NCBI RefSeq assembly: GCF_018966525.1
Contig: NZ_CP076607.1
Location: forward strand, 558,001-622,000
Direction of reading: 5' to 3'
DNA from: Paenibacillus sophorae
GTDB lineage: Bacteria > Bacillota > Bacilli > Paenibacillales > Paenibacillaceae
DNA: 64,000 nucleotides
Translations under genes and position numbers: made by a program
Notes under the pieces: generated by a model
Told to the model about the DNA's origin: nothing
What the model saw: only the letters and a program-made list of their open reading frames with translations
Database searches by the model: none
Shown here: piece by piece, positions 54,002 through 62,371 of the stretch
Numbering within the stretch: the first letter of the stretch is position 1
Layout: each line of letters begins with the position of its first letter

Positions 54002-54308
54002 ACCTCACTCCCCAAAAAAGGGGAACCTCCCCCCGGGCCTGCGGGCCAGGGGGAGGGCAGTAGGGCAACAAAGTCAACAACATTCAAAGAAAAACCCCCC
54101 ACCCCCCTGACTTTTTTCTAAAGATGTCCTTTTGTTGCTGTCGGTTTTGGTGCCCCATTTTCCGGGTGGGGCCGCAGGGGGAAAGGGGAAAGTAGGGGTA
54201 GGTGTACTTCCCAAGCCCGTCCGGACCCATCTTTAAACTGCATTGACGTACTTTTGGACCACATATCATGATCTTGATTCCACAATAATAACTGAAAGGG
54301 GCAAGATC
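54002..54308. other. G/C-rich gene-free stretch after primase-helicase
   Basis: Contains a long hairpin (CCTCCCCC-GGGCC / GGCC-GGGGGAGG, about 54028-54057) and purine/pyrimidine-skewed runs. No gene is seen. The hairpin may be a terminator or an origin-like structure. Confidence 0.5.
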
Positions 54309-54683
54309 ATGATTATTATTCAATCGCAGGAGGACCTAGCTGAGCTAAGCCGAGATGTGTTTCCTCAGACGCTTCACCGCTTCATCTCTGAGCTTTTGGA
54401 GGGACTACAAGCTGAGGCTGAGCCAGGAGAGGAGCTGGAGCATTTGCTGTCCCATCCGCTCATTTTGTGTGAACCGGGAGATGACATCCGCTCCCTTTTG
54501 CGGACGAGTTCACTGGGTATGGAGTTCGTGGAAAACATTGGAACTCCTGATGTTCCTGCCTTCAGAGCCGGTGTTCTGCTGGACAACGACTGGCTCGCAC
54601 AATACGTGATACCAGCTTCCACTTTAGACGATGATACATTGACTTGGCTGGGAGAAATCACAAGCGGAGGATTTCCCCAATGA
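54309..54683 (+). CDS. Hypothetical protein coupled to radC-like gene
   Basis: A 124-residue acidic helical protein. ATG 54309 follows AAAGGGGCAAGATC. Its stop overlaps the next start (ATGA), so the two genes are translationally coupled. No motif is recognised. Small unknown ORFs in this position are typical of SCC cores. Confidence 0.65.
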   Translation: MIIIQSQEDLAELSRDVFPQTLHRFISELLEGLQAEAEPGEELEHLLSHPLILCEPGDDIRSLLRTSSLGMEFVENIGTPDVPAFRAGVLLDNDWLAQYVIPASTLDDDTLTWLGEITSGGFPQ

Positions 54684-55138
54684 GCAAGGAGAATGCCGCC
54701 AAGCGGATTGAGTTTGTCACTCTGCGAATGGTCCGGGAAAAAACGTCCTTACTTTACCCTCAAAGGGTCATTCGTAAGCCGGAGGATGCTGCCGAGTTGT
54801 TCCGGCAACTCATCGGTGACTGTGATAGGGAAGTATTCTGCGTAATGACGCTGGACACCAAAAATCAGCCTACCGCGTTTCAAACCGTTTCCATCGGGAC
54901 ACTAAATGCTTCCCTTGTTCACCCACGGGAGGTCTACAAAATTTGTATGATTTCCAATGCTGCATCCCTAATGTGCTTCCATAATCATCCCTCTGGCAAT
55001 CCGGTTCCCAGCTCGGAGGATATTGAGATTACTGAGCGCCTGCGTGACAGCGGAACGTTGCTAGGCATCGAGCTGCTCGACCACATCATCCTTGGGGACG
55101 GTAATTTCGTCAGCATGAAGGAACGGGGGCTGATGTGA
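54680..55138 (+). CDS. RadC-like JAB/MPN-domain protein
   Basis: A 152-residue protein with the JAB metalloprotease-like signature FHNHPSGNPVPSSEDIEIT (H-x-H then D) typical of RadC. The N-terminal helix-hairpin-helix of full RadC is missing, as in mobile-element versions. Start ATG overlaps the previous stop and follows GGAGGATTTCCCC. RadC-like genes are part of many SCC and plasmid cores; a role in replication or repair of the mobile DNA is assumed. Confidence 0.88.
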   Translation: MSKENAAKRIEFVTLRMVREKTSLLYPQRVIRKPEDAAELFRQLIGDCDREVFCVMTLDTKNQPTAFQTVSIGTLNASLVHPREVYKICMISNAASLMCFHNHPSGNPVPSSEDIEITERLRDSGTLLGIELLDHIILGDGNFVSMKERGLM

Positions 55139-55166
55139 TGCGAACCACACATGGGAGATCTTCCGT

Positions 55167-55250
55167 ATGAGAAAAGCTATCTTGGCACTAATCAACGCTA
55201 CCGCCTTAGTTGTTTTTGAAATCATAGAGTACAGAAAAAAGAAAAAGTGA
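55167..55250 (+). CDS. 27-residue peptide
   Basis: ATG 55167 with GGGAG 9-10 bases ahead, stop TGA at 55248-55250. The product MRKAILALINATALVVFEII ends in YRKKKK: a single hydrophobic helix with a basic end. It lies between radC-like and the next small gene, all on one strand. It is short enough that chance cannot be excluded. Confidence 0.4.
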   Translation: MRKAILALINATALVVFEIIEYRKKKK

Positions 55251-55263
55251 AGGAGGGCTATCT

Positions 55264-55470
55264 ATGGATATTCGAGCAACAAACGAAACTGACTTGAGCC
55301 TTGCGATAGACATTCTGGCTGATATGATTGTCCGTTACCTGAGAAAACAAGCCCCACCACTGGTGAGAGCCGCCGTACTGCAACTTATGGAATGGGAAGA
55401 AGAAGAAAGACTGGCTTGGGAAATGACCGCCGATCTTCTCGGCACTGCTGATTTCCAGCTGGTGTCCTAA
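55264..55470 (+). CDS. Small helical protein before recombinases
   Basis: A 68-residue acidic protein (LSLAIDILADMIVRYLRKQA, LMEWEEEERLAWEMTADLL) after AAGGAGGGCTATCT. No family is recognised. It lies 37 bases before the first recombinase gene and is probably co-transcribed. Confidence 0.65.
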   Translation: MDIRATNETDLSLAIDILADMIVRYLRKQAPPLVRAAVLQLMEWEEEERLAWEMTADLLGTADFQLVS

Positions 55471-55507
55471 GATACTGCTTCAAAAAACTCATAAGAGGTG
55501 ATTTTTC

Positions 55508-57100
55508 ATGAAAACCAAGATCAATGCCGCATTATATATCCGCGTGTCCACCGAGATGCAGGCTAAGGAAGGATTCAGCCTTGAAGCCCAACAGGAAGCA
55601 CTTCTGAAACATTGCCGCTTGATCGGTGCTACCCCGTTCAAAGTTTACGTAGATGCTGGACGCTCAGGCAAGTCCATTACGGGTAGACCAGCCATGCAAG
55701 AAATGCTGAATGATGCTGGTAACGGATGCTTTAACCAAGTAATGTGCACTCACCTCAACCGCCTATCCCGCAATATGAACGATCTGCTATCGGTGCTGGA
55801 GGCCCTCGATAAACATAAGGTTGGACTCTACAGTCTAAAAGAAGGGTTTGAACCGGCTACGCCAATCGGACGCTTTGCACTACAAATGATGGGCGCAGTA
55901 GCTGAACTGGAAAGGGAACAGATTGTTCAAAATGTACGGATCGGAATGCAGGAGCGTAGTCGACAAGGGAATTGAAATGCAGGCAACCAGGTACTAGGCT
56001 ACCGTTGGTTGCCTCATACAGACAATCCGGCACTCTCTTACACCGAAATCATACCGGAGGAAGCCAACCTTGTTAACTTCATTTTTCAATCCTATGCGGG
56101 AGGACAAGGATACAGGGCCATCGCAAACCGACTTAACTGTGAAGGTTATGCTTCGAAGCGCGGCAAGGCATTCAGCTCCGCTACAGTACGGGGGATTCTA
56201 ACCAACCGCAACTATATAGGCCAAGTCACTTATAGTACCTACGAAAACAAGTCCAGCCCCCGGACCAAAAAATTCGTCCAGGGTACGCATGAGCCTATCA
56301 TTGATATGAGGCTGTGGAATCAGGTCCAGGAGCAGTTGGCTAAGCATTCTCGGCCCGTAACAAAATTGCATTCACGGCTTTTTCCACTTGCCGGTCTGCT
56401 CAAGTGCCCCTCCTGCGGAAAGGGTATGGTTCCCATCCATGTCCGCAGGACACGCAAAAGCGGAAAGATGAAGGTTTCCTACTATTATATATGTGGCAAC
56501 TACGCTTCCCACGGTCCATCCTCTTGCCGTCCCCACCATGTCCCAGCGGAAGAGGCTGAACATCGGATTATGAGCCGTTTAGCCTTGTTTTTGGATAGCC
56601 CAGCTATCGCAGACAGACTATTGACCGAGGTTAACCGGAGGAACGAAAGCAACACGGCTCCTTTTCAGGAACAACTTAAACGAGTTGCCGCCGCAGAGTC
56701 CTCTCTAAGAAGCCGCAGCCTCCGCTGTTACGAACTTTTTGAGGATGGACATATCGACGGGACTTCCCTGAAACAAAAGCTGGAAGAAATTCGAGGGGAA
56801 ACAGAAAAACTCCAACTGGAACGGGAGAAATTGGAGCAAACAATATCCGGCTTTTCCGTGCAAACCTATCCACCGGAGCACGTGAAGCGTGCCGTTGAAG
56901 ATATTGCGGTCATTTTGAGTAAGGCTGCTCCCGACAAGAAAAAGGCGCTATACCGCAGTCTCATTAAGAGTATTACCGTTCCCCCAGACCGGGACATGGA
57001 ACATGCTGTCATTCACGGAGATATCGGGCTGCTACATCTCAACATTCCTCCCATACTAATCGAAAAAGAGGTGAACCGCCAACATGGAAAAAATAAATAG
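55508..57100 (+). pseudogene. Large serine recombinase 1 (CcrA-like position), interrupted by in-frame TGA
   Basis: One continuous frame of 531 codons broken only by TGA at 55973-55975. Before it: catalytic domain (YIRVSTEMQAKEG) and the helix ending MQERSRQGN. After it: NAGNQVLGYRW, recombinase domain (GQGYRAIANRLNCEGY), zinc ribbon (CPSCGKG and later CRPHH) and coiled coil. The sister proteins have tryptophan or histidine at this spot (GKWNGG in cassette E), so TGG to TGA is the simple explanation. Its 3' end overlaps recombinase 2 by 17 bases. Readthrough or a sequencing error are alternatives. Confidence 0.85.
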
Positions 57101-58736
57101 GGTTGCAATCTATGCGCGGGTATCGACAGATGAGCAAGCCGAGCATGGGTACTCAATTGATGCCCAGCTCGAAACCCTGCGAAATTACTGTACCTTATAC
57201 AAAAAACAAATTGTCGGAGAATATGTCGATCGCGGCATCAGCGGAAAAAGCATTGAGGGACGGTATGAGCTTCAGCGCTTGATTCAAGATGTGAAGGCAG
57301 GCTTGATAGATGAGGTCACCGTCTGGAAATTCAATAGAATGGCGCGGAAAAGCATTGATCTTCTGCAAATTGTAGATATTTTAGAAAAAAATAACGTAAC
57401 CTTCCGCTCCTTCTCTGAAAACTTTGAGACCCAAACTCCAATGGGGCGCTTTGGTCTCCAAATGATGGGCGCTGTCGGCGAATTGGAGAGGAATACCATT
57501 GTCGATAACGTCAAGATGGGGCATCGACAACGCGCCAAGACAGGCAAACACAACGGCAAAGTGCCTATCGGATACCGTATTGAAGGTTCCGCCAACGGAC
57601 GAGGCCGAGAAACAAAGCTGGTCATTGTCGAAGAAGAAGCCTTGCTGATACGAAAAATATTTGAATTGTATGCATCCGGGCAAGGACTCAAAGCTATTGC
57701 CAATCAGCTTAATCGAGAGGGTTATCTTACTGGTACCAAGAACCCCTTCTCCACCTGCGCAGTGCGAGACCTGCTAGATAACCCGATGTTTGTAGGCAAA
57801 ATCCGCTACAACCAGTACGAGAATTGGGGAGAGAAACGGCGGCGTGGAAAAAATGACCATCCGATTTTAGTGGATGGTCAGCACCCACCAATCATCAACC
57901 GGAATCTTTGGGACAAAGTGCAGCTTCTTCGAAAGAAAAAAAGCTTCATGCCGAAGAAGCGCTTCGAGGGAGAGTACCTGCTGACCGGAATAATACGCTG
58001 CCCCGAATGCGGGGCGGCGATGACCGCTAGTCGCACAGTGAACACGAATAAGGACGGTACCAAGGTCACCAGGATGTACTACTCGTGCGGCAATTTCCGT
58101 AGCAAAGGAAGCTCTGTCTGCCATGCCAACAGTATCCGCAAAATCGAGGCAGAGAAAGCCGTAATGGACCGAATTCAGAACGTGCTTGACCAGCCTCAAA
58201 TACTAAAGGCCATTGTAAAGAGCGTGAACGAACGGAAGTCCGGACGCATCAAGCCGCTTCGGGACGAACTTTCAGGAGTCAACGCCCGCATAGCCATTTT
58301 AGAGGGGAAAAGGCGGAAATATCTTGGGCTGTATGAGCTAGATCAAATCGACCGTGATCTCTTCTCCGAGCGGCTGAAGGACATCAATAGCGAATTAGAC
58401 AATGAACTAACCCAAAAGTCAAGACTGGAGCTAGAACTACAGGGCGATGGGGCAGAACCGGTGCCCTTTGAGCTTGTGCGTTCCCTTATAGAGCGGCTCG
58501 ACGATCTACTCCGCAAGTCCCCATTCGAGCAACGCAAGACGCTCATGCACCTGATCGTCAAGAAGATCAACCTGGACGACAAGCGGAGGGTCAAGAACGT
58601 GGAACTCTGCTTCGATTCGGAGACCGAAAAACATTTTTTAAGCGTAGCCCCTTCCGCCGAGCAAATGGCAGAAGGGGCTTTCTCTGTTATTAGGGAGAGC
58701 CCCGAGTATAATCAGACGTTGTCTATAATTATTTGA
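57084..58736 (+). CDS. Large serine recombinase 2 (CcrB-like position)
   Basis: A 550-residue recombinase, close to the length of CcrB/CcrC. Catalytic domain IYARVSTDEQAEHG with active serine, recombinase domain (GQGLKAIANQLNREGYLTG), zinc ribbon (CPECGAA and CGNFRSKGSSVC), coiled coil near residues 410-460, and the C-terminal APSAEQMAEGAFS motif. It overlaps recombinase 1 by 17 bases, as paired ccrA-ccrB genes lie together. It is the best candidate for moving cassette J at rlmH. Confidence 0.92.
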   Translation: MEKINRVAIYARVSTDEQAEHGYSIDAQLETLRNYCTLYKKQIVGEYVDRGISGKSIEGRYELQRLIQDVKAGLIDEVTVWKFNRMARKSIDLLQIVDILEKNNVTFRSFSENFETQTPMGRFGLQMMGAVGELERNTIVDNVKMGHRQRAKTGKHNGKVPIGYRIEGSANGRGRETKLVIVEEEALLIRKIFELYASGQGLKAIANQLNREGYLTGTKNPFSTCAVRDLLDNPMFVGKIRYNQYENWGEKRRRGKNDHPILVDGQHPPIINRNLWDKVQLLRKKKSFMPKKRFEGEYLLTGIIRCPECGAAMTASRTVNTNKDGTKVTRMYYSCGNFRSKGSSVCHANSIRKIEAEKAVMDRIQNVLDQPQILKAIVKSVNERKSGRIKPLRDELSGVNARIAILEGKRRKYLGLYELDQIDRDLFSERLKDINSELDNELTQKSRLELELQGDGAEPVPFELVRSLIERLDDLLRKSPFEQRKTLMHLIVKKINLDDKRRVKNVELCFDSETEKHFLSVAPSAEQMAEGAFSVIRESPEYNQTLSIII

Positions 58737-59046
58737 CGACAAGTTTGTTTAATAGCTGTTTTGCCTTATCTTTAATTTCACTTGTTACACTTGGATGGTT
58801 GGATTCAATAACTGCTTTTAACATTTCCTTGTCCCATTCATTAGAAAAGATCGCTACAGTGTAAACAATCCTTGTGTTTTGACCCGTAATCGAAACTGCT
58901 CTTGGGTTTGATTCAAGTAATTTTTGCGCCAAACGTTTCTTGTTCTCTGTAGATTGATGCTGGTAATAATAAAGATAATCCTCATAATATTCCACAAAGT
59001 TTGATATCCCTACAGACGCCTTAGCTCTATCAAAAGTAATTATAAT
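58729..59046 (-). CDS. Hypothetical helical protein, possible ATT start
   Basis: About 105 residues, helical (NKKRLAQKLLESNPRAVS, DKEMLKAVIESNHPSV). No ATG exists at the right place: GGAGG lies 6 bases before an ATT (59044-59046), so an ATT start or a mutated start is suggested; the open frame itself reaches a TTG at 59085. It overlaps the end of recombinase 2 by 8 bases and is divergent from the nuclease-like gene. The family is not recognised. Confidence 0.5.
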   Translation of the reverse strand: MIITFDRAKASVGISNFVEYYEDYLYYYQHQSTENKKRLAQKLLESNPRAVSITGQNTRIVYTVAIFSNEWDKEMLKAVIESNHPSVTSEIKDKAKQLLNKLVVK

Positions 59047-59142
59047 GATACACCTCCAAATTGTGAAATTGAAATATTTGGACAATTATTACAAATGACT
59101 GTGATACAATTATAACAGTCAAAGCAATCTGGAGGATTATAT

Positions 59143-59793
59143 ATGTCAAATATACAAAAAGTGTTGGTTTCACTACTCAATGCAGAGTTATGTGATGACT
59201 GCTTGTCCATCTCTGCAAATGTAATTCCAAGACAAACGGTCTACAAAATCTGCCGTTCACTGTTCAGTAATTCTGAAATACACCGCCATCATGGTAAATG
59301 CGACCATTGTCATAAAACAAAAACGACCAATCGTTTACCTGACCAGTCAGCAAACACAACAACAAATGTCGAGGTCCAAAAATCACCACTGGAAGCTGCT
59401 ATCAGACCATGGTATTGGGAAGGCTGTGTTCAAAGCAAAGTTGTTAATCATCTCATTCTCAATGGTTACTCGATTTGCAGCGTTGCTGACACAGAAGCCA
59501 GAACTTCAGGAAAGGATATAGTAGCGCAAAGCATTGAAGGCAAAGAGTTGTGGATTAGCGTTAAAGGATATCCAGAGAAAAGTCAACACACCCAAGCTCG
59601 TCATTGGTTTTCCGGGGCTATCTTTGACCTGATCTTGTATCACGGAGAAAATCCCAATGTAGCATTAGGTATTGCTCTTCCAGACGGATTCAGCACCTTT
59701 AAGAATTTGACACCGCGAATGAAGTGGCTTAAGGACGCTATGCCGTTCCAAATCTACTGGGTCGATGAAACCGGAATTGTAAAAATAGAGTAG
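59143..59793 (+). CDS. PD-(D/E)XK nuclease-like protein 1
   Basis: A 216-residue protein; ATG follows TCTGGAGGATTATAT. The N-terminal half has paired cysteines and histidines (CDDC, HHGKCDHCHK) that could bind zinc. The C-terminal half has a nuclease-like core: SGKDIVAQSIEGKELWISVKG gives D-x(n)-[S]xVK, resembling PD-(D/E)XK folds in which the acidic residue before V-K is replaced. It is in the last block before rlmH and is probably a defence-type cargo gene. Confidence 0.6.
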   Translation: MSNIQKVLVSLLNAELCDDCLSISANVIPRQTVYKICRSLFSNSEIHRHHGKCDHCHKTKTTNRLPDQSANTTTNVEVQKSPLEAAIRPWYWEGCVQSKVVNHLILNGYSICSVADTEARTSGKDIVAQSIEGKELWISVKGYPEKSQHTQARHWFSGAIFDLILYHGENPNVALGIALPDGFSTFKNLTPRMKWLKDAMPFQIYWVDETGIVKIE

Positions 59794-59840
59794 CTTCTGG
59801 CAAACGCTTGTCTTGTGACCCAAGCAGGAGGGAATCTTAA

Positions 59841-60302
59841 ATGCCGAATAAAAACTGGACGGTTCTCAATTCGCTGCAACTTGGACGATACGCTGAGTAT
59901 TTTGCCAAGATGGAGTTTGCCTCTTATGGACTTGAGGTGTTTACATCGGAAGTTGATGATCGGGGAATCGACTTCATCGTGAAGAACAAAGCAGGAAGCT
60001 TCTTGGAAATCCAAGTCAAATCATTGAGGGGAACCGGTTACGTTCTTGCACAAAAGAGCAAGTTTAATATCAATAATCCCAATTTGTATATGGCTCTACT
60101 TATCTTTAAAAACAACATGATGCCGGACTTCTTTTTAATTCCTGCGAAGACATGGGCAGTTCCTAATGCGGTTTTTGTTGACCGGGATTACAACAAACCC
60201 GGCCAAACAAGCAAGCCTGAATATGGAATCAACATATCCGTTAAAAACTACAGCACTCTTCAATTCTTTGATTTTGAAAACTCCATCCTGAGCTTTCTGT
60301 AA
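59841..60302 (+). CDS. PD-(D/E)XK nuclease-like protein 2 (DUF4365-like)
   Basis: A 153-residue protein; ATG follows AGCAGGAGGG. The core VDDRGIDFIVKNKAGSFLEIQVKS is a textbook PD-(D/E)XK arrangement (D, then E-x-Q-V-K), as in DUF4365-type proteins. It lies 47 bases after nuclease-like protein 1, so the two probably work as a pair. It is the last gene of cassette J before the rlmH-side end. Confidence 0.7.
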   Translation: MPNKNWTVLNSLQLGRYAEYFAKMEFASYGLEVFTSEVDDRGIDFIVKNKAGSFLEIQVKSLRGTGYVLAQKSKFNINNPNLYMALLIFKNNMMPDFFLIPAKTWAVPNAVFVDRDYNKPGQTSKPEYGINISVKNYSTLQFFDFENSILSFL

Positions 60303-60448
60303 TTCTCCCCATCATTCAACGCCTGCCGCCAAATTCCCGTGCACAGCCCCGTCTGCGCGAGATATTTACCCGAGGTAGGCTAACCCCTCCACTGCTCTCG
60401 TGGGCAACTTTCTACACTCAGCAAGCGGTTAATGCGAAAAATTTCGCC
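60303..60448. other. Rightmost end of cassette J
   Basis: Gene-free. Carries the inner arm GCGAAAAATTTCGCCCTA of the terminal inverted repeat (60439-60451) next to the rlmH stop. Confidence 0.75.
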
Positions 60449-60928
60449 CTACTTGTGGTACGGTTCACCTCGATTGATCTTCACCGCCCGATAAATCTGC
60501 TCCACCAGCACCAGGCGCATGAGCTGGTGGGGCAGCGTCATGCGCCCGAAGCTGAGCCGCTGCTGCGCGCGGCTCAGGACCGCATCGGAGAGCCCGTGGC
60601 TGCCTCCGATGACGAACACGACATGGCTCGTCCCGTAGGTGCCGAGTCTGTCGAGCTCCCCGGCAAGCTCCTCCGAGCTCCAGAGCTTGCCGTCGATGGC
60701 GAGCGCGATGACATGCGCGCCCTCCTTCACATGCGCGAGGATGCGCTCGCCCTCTCGCGCCTTCACGCCCGATACCTCGGCTTCGCTTAAGGTATCGGGC
60801 GCTTTTTCATCCGCTACCTCAATCATCTGGAATTTGAGGTAGGGCGTAAGCCGCTTGGCATATTCCTGGATGCCCTGTACCAGGTATTTCTCTTTCAATT
60901 TTCCGACCGCAATGAGCTGAATGAACAT
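60449..60928 (-). CDS. rlmH: 23S rRNA pseudouridine1915 N3-methyltransferase RlmH, the integration target
   Basis: A 159-residue SPOUT-class methyltransferase that modifies pseudouridine 1915 of 23S rRNA. Visible: VIALAIDGKLWSSEELA, FVIGGSHGLSD (the SAM-binding knot loop) and the C-terminal LVLVEQIYRAVKINRGEPYHK, which is almost invariant. ATG 60928 follows AAGGGGAG. The last codons form the attachment site used by SCC recombinases in staphylococci; insertion keeps the gene intact, as here. Confidence 0.97.
   Translation of the reverse strand: MFIQLIAVGKLKEKYLVQGIQEYAKRLTPYLKFQMIEVADEKAPDTLSEAEVSGVKAREGERILAHVKEGAHVIALAIDGKLWSSEELAGELDRLGTYGTSHVVFVIGGSHGLSDAVLSRAQQRLSFGRMTLPHQLMRLVLVEQIYRAVKINRGEPYHK
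60453..60469 (+). repeat. Attachment site in the 3' end of rlmH (inner junction)
   Basis: TTGTGGTACGGTTCACC, complementary to the GGT GAA CCG TAC CAC AA codons of rlmH. The parent sequence of the ten other copies in the window. Confidence 0.93.
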
Positions 60929-61082
60929 AAAGATCCGAACTCCCCTTTCTTCGTCCTCTAATGATAAACAAGGACCAGTGAATACACAAACACGGATCTT
61001 TCCTTAACTTAAGTCAAGGAAGTCCCGTTTCCTCCTTTGTACAATGTAACCATGAAGAATTCTTATGAGGAGGGTTATTCGA

Positions 61083-61790
61083 ATGTCGACTCCAGCGGCC
61101 CGGGCGGCCGGGATTTCACTCATTTTAATGGCGGCTGCCGCCGCATTCTCGTACGGATATGTACATGGAGGTCTGGTCACGGAGGGAGACCCGGCCGCTA
61201 CATTTGGCAGCTTGAGCGCCGCTCCCCTGCTGTTCAGGGCTGAGATCCTGGGTTGGACCCTGATTATGGTCTGTGACATCGTGGCTGCATGGGGATTATA
61301 TAAGGTGCTGAAGCCGGTGCAACCGGGCCTGTCCCTACTGGGCGCATGGCTGCGCCTCTCATATACGGCGGTCTTGGCTGTGGCCGTCTCGAGCCTTGTT
61401 GTGGTTTCCCTGATTACAGGCAGCGGAAACGGGGCATTTCCGGGCTTCACGGCCGGTCAGCTGGAGACGGAGACGATGCTGTTTCTGGGAGCTTTTAAAG
61501 CGGTATGGTCGGTTGGTTTGATAATTTTTGGCGGGCATCTTCTGATTGTGGGGGTTCTGGCTCTCCGAGCAGGGAATATACCGAAGATCATCAGCGTACT
61601 GCTGCTGTTGGCCGGGGCGGGTTATATCGTCATCCATGTGTGCCGCACGCTTTGGCCTGAAGCCGAGGGTCTTGTAAAGGGGCTGGAATGGGTGTTTATG
61701 CTGCCGATGACCGCCGGGGAACTGGGCTTCGGGATCTGGCTGCTGTTCAGAGCTCCGTCTCCGAGCGTTCGCGGTGGAGCCGCTTCTTGA
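61083..61790 (+). CDS. DUF4386 membrane protein
   Basis: A 235-residue protein with about seven hydrophobic helices in the DUF4386 pattern. ATG 61083 follows GAGGAGGGTTATTCGA. It is related in type, not closely in sequence, to the protein at 33599. Its last 44 bases overlap the converging Crp/Fnr gene. Function is unknown. Confidence 0.82.
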   Translation: MSTPAARAAGISLILMAAAAAFSYGYVHGGLVTEGDPAATFGSLSAAPLLFRAEILGWTLIMVCDIVAAWGLYKVLKPVQPGLSLLGAWLRLSYTAVLAVAVSSLVVVSLITGSGNGAFPGFTAGQLETETMLFLGAFKAVWSVGLIIFGGHLLIVGVLALRAGNIPKIISVLLLLAGAGYIVIHVCRTLWPEAEGLVKGLEWVFMLPMTAGELGFGIWLLFRAPSPSVRGGAAS

Positions 61791-62343
61791 TCCGGCTCAG
61801 CGACTCCGGCGTCATGCCGAGATAGCTTGCCAGCTGATGCTGGGGAACTCGGTCGATGAGTCCGGGTCTTCGAAGAAGCAGGGTCTTGTAACACTCCTCG
61901 GGAGAAGAGGCGATAAAGGCGGCGAACTCCTCCTGAACCTGACCGAAGCTCTCCTCAATCATCCGGCGCATCATGGACTCCAACTGCGTGTATTTGGCGT
62001 ACATCTCCCTCTCGGTGTCCAGCCGGGCGACGACCAATACAGAGTCCTCCAGACAGGTCAGGGCGTAATCCGACGATTTATCTGGCTTATGTACGTTGAA
62101 GATGGCGATCGCCTGCTCCTCCGTGTAGAAGTTCGAGGTTATGTCCCGCCCCATCACATCAACCGCATGCTGCCGGACGCATCCCTTCAGGACGAAATAG
62201 CATTTGTCGGGAACTTCCCCCTGCCTGAGCAGAACGGTTCCCTTCTTGTATTCTTCGATAAGAATTTCATCCAGTATGGCGCGCTGCTCTTCTTCGCTCA
62301 AGGAGGTCAGCCGGGCCATATATTTCAGTAAAAGATGCTTCAT
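61747..62343 (-). CDS. Crp/Fnr family transcriptional regulator
   Basis: A 198-residue regulator: N-terminal cyclic-nucleotide-binding-type beta barrel (GTVLLRQGEVPDKCYFVLKG), a long dimer helix, and a C-terminal winged helix (PQHQLASYLGMTPESLSRIK). No FNR-type cysteine cluster is seen. It lies 28 bases after the pyridoxamine-oxidase-like gene on the same strand, so the two are probably co-transcribed. Confidence 0.88.
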   Translation of the reverse strand: MKHLLLKYMARLTSLSEEEQRAILDEILIEEYKKGTVLLRQGEVPDKCYFVLKGCVRQHAVDVMGRDITSNFYTEEQAIAIFNVHKPDKSSDYALTCLEDSVLVVARLDTEREMYAKYTQLESMMRRMIEESFGQVQEEFAAFIASSPEECYKTLLLRRPGLIDRVPQHQLASYLGMTPESLSRIKKRLHRERSETEL

Positions 62344-62371
62344 CCTCTAGCGTTCCTCCTTCTGTTCAGGG

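Larger units (their letters stand above)
35470..60469. mobile_element. Cassette J: 25-kb SCC-like element inserted at rlmH
   Basis: Bounded by site 10 and the 3' end of rlmH, with a perfect 13-base terminal inverted repeat (35479-35491 / 60439-60451). It contains the SCC gene set: primase-helicase (Cch-like), RadC-like protein, small ORFs and two overlapping large serine recombinases. Cargo is two restriction-modification-type systems and other genes. Known SCC elements are staphylococcal; the site choice, ends and core genes agree here. Confidence 0.88.

Noticed and set aside
58646..58679. Hairpin AGCCCCTTC / GAAGGGGCT inside the end of recombinase 2
   Set aside because: Looks terminator-like but lacks a T run and lies in codons for a conserved C-terminal motif; likely coincidental.
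61774..62331. 185-codon plus-strand frame opposite the Crp/Fnr gene
   Set aside because: Shadow of the regulator gene; the minus strand carries all family motifs.
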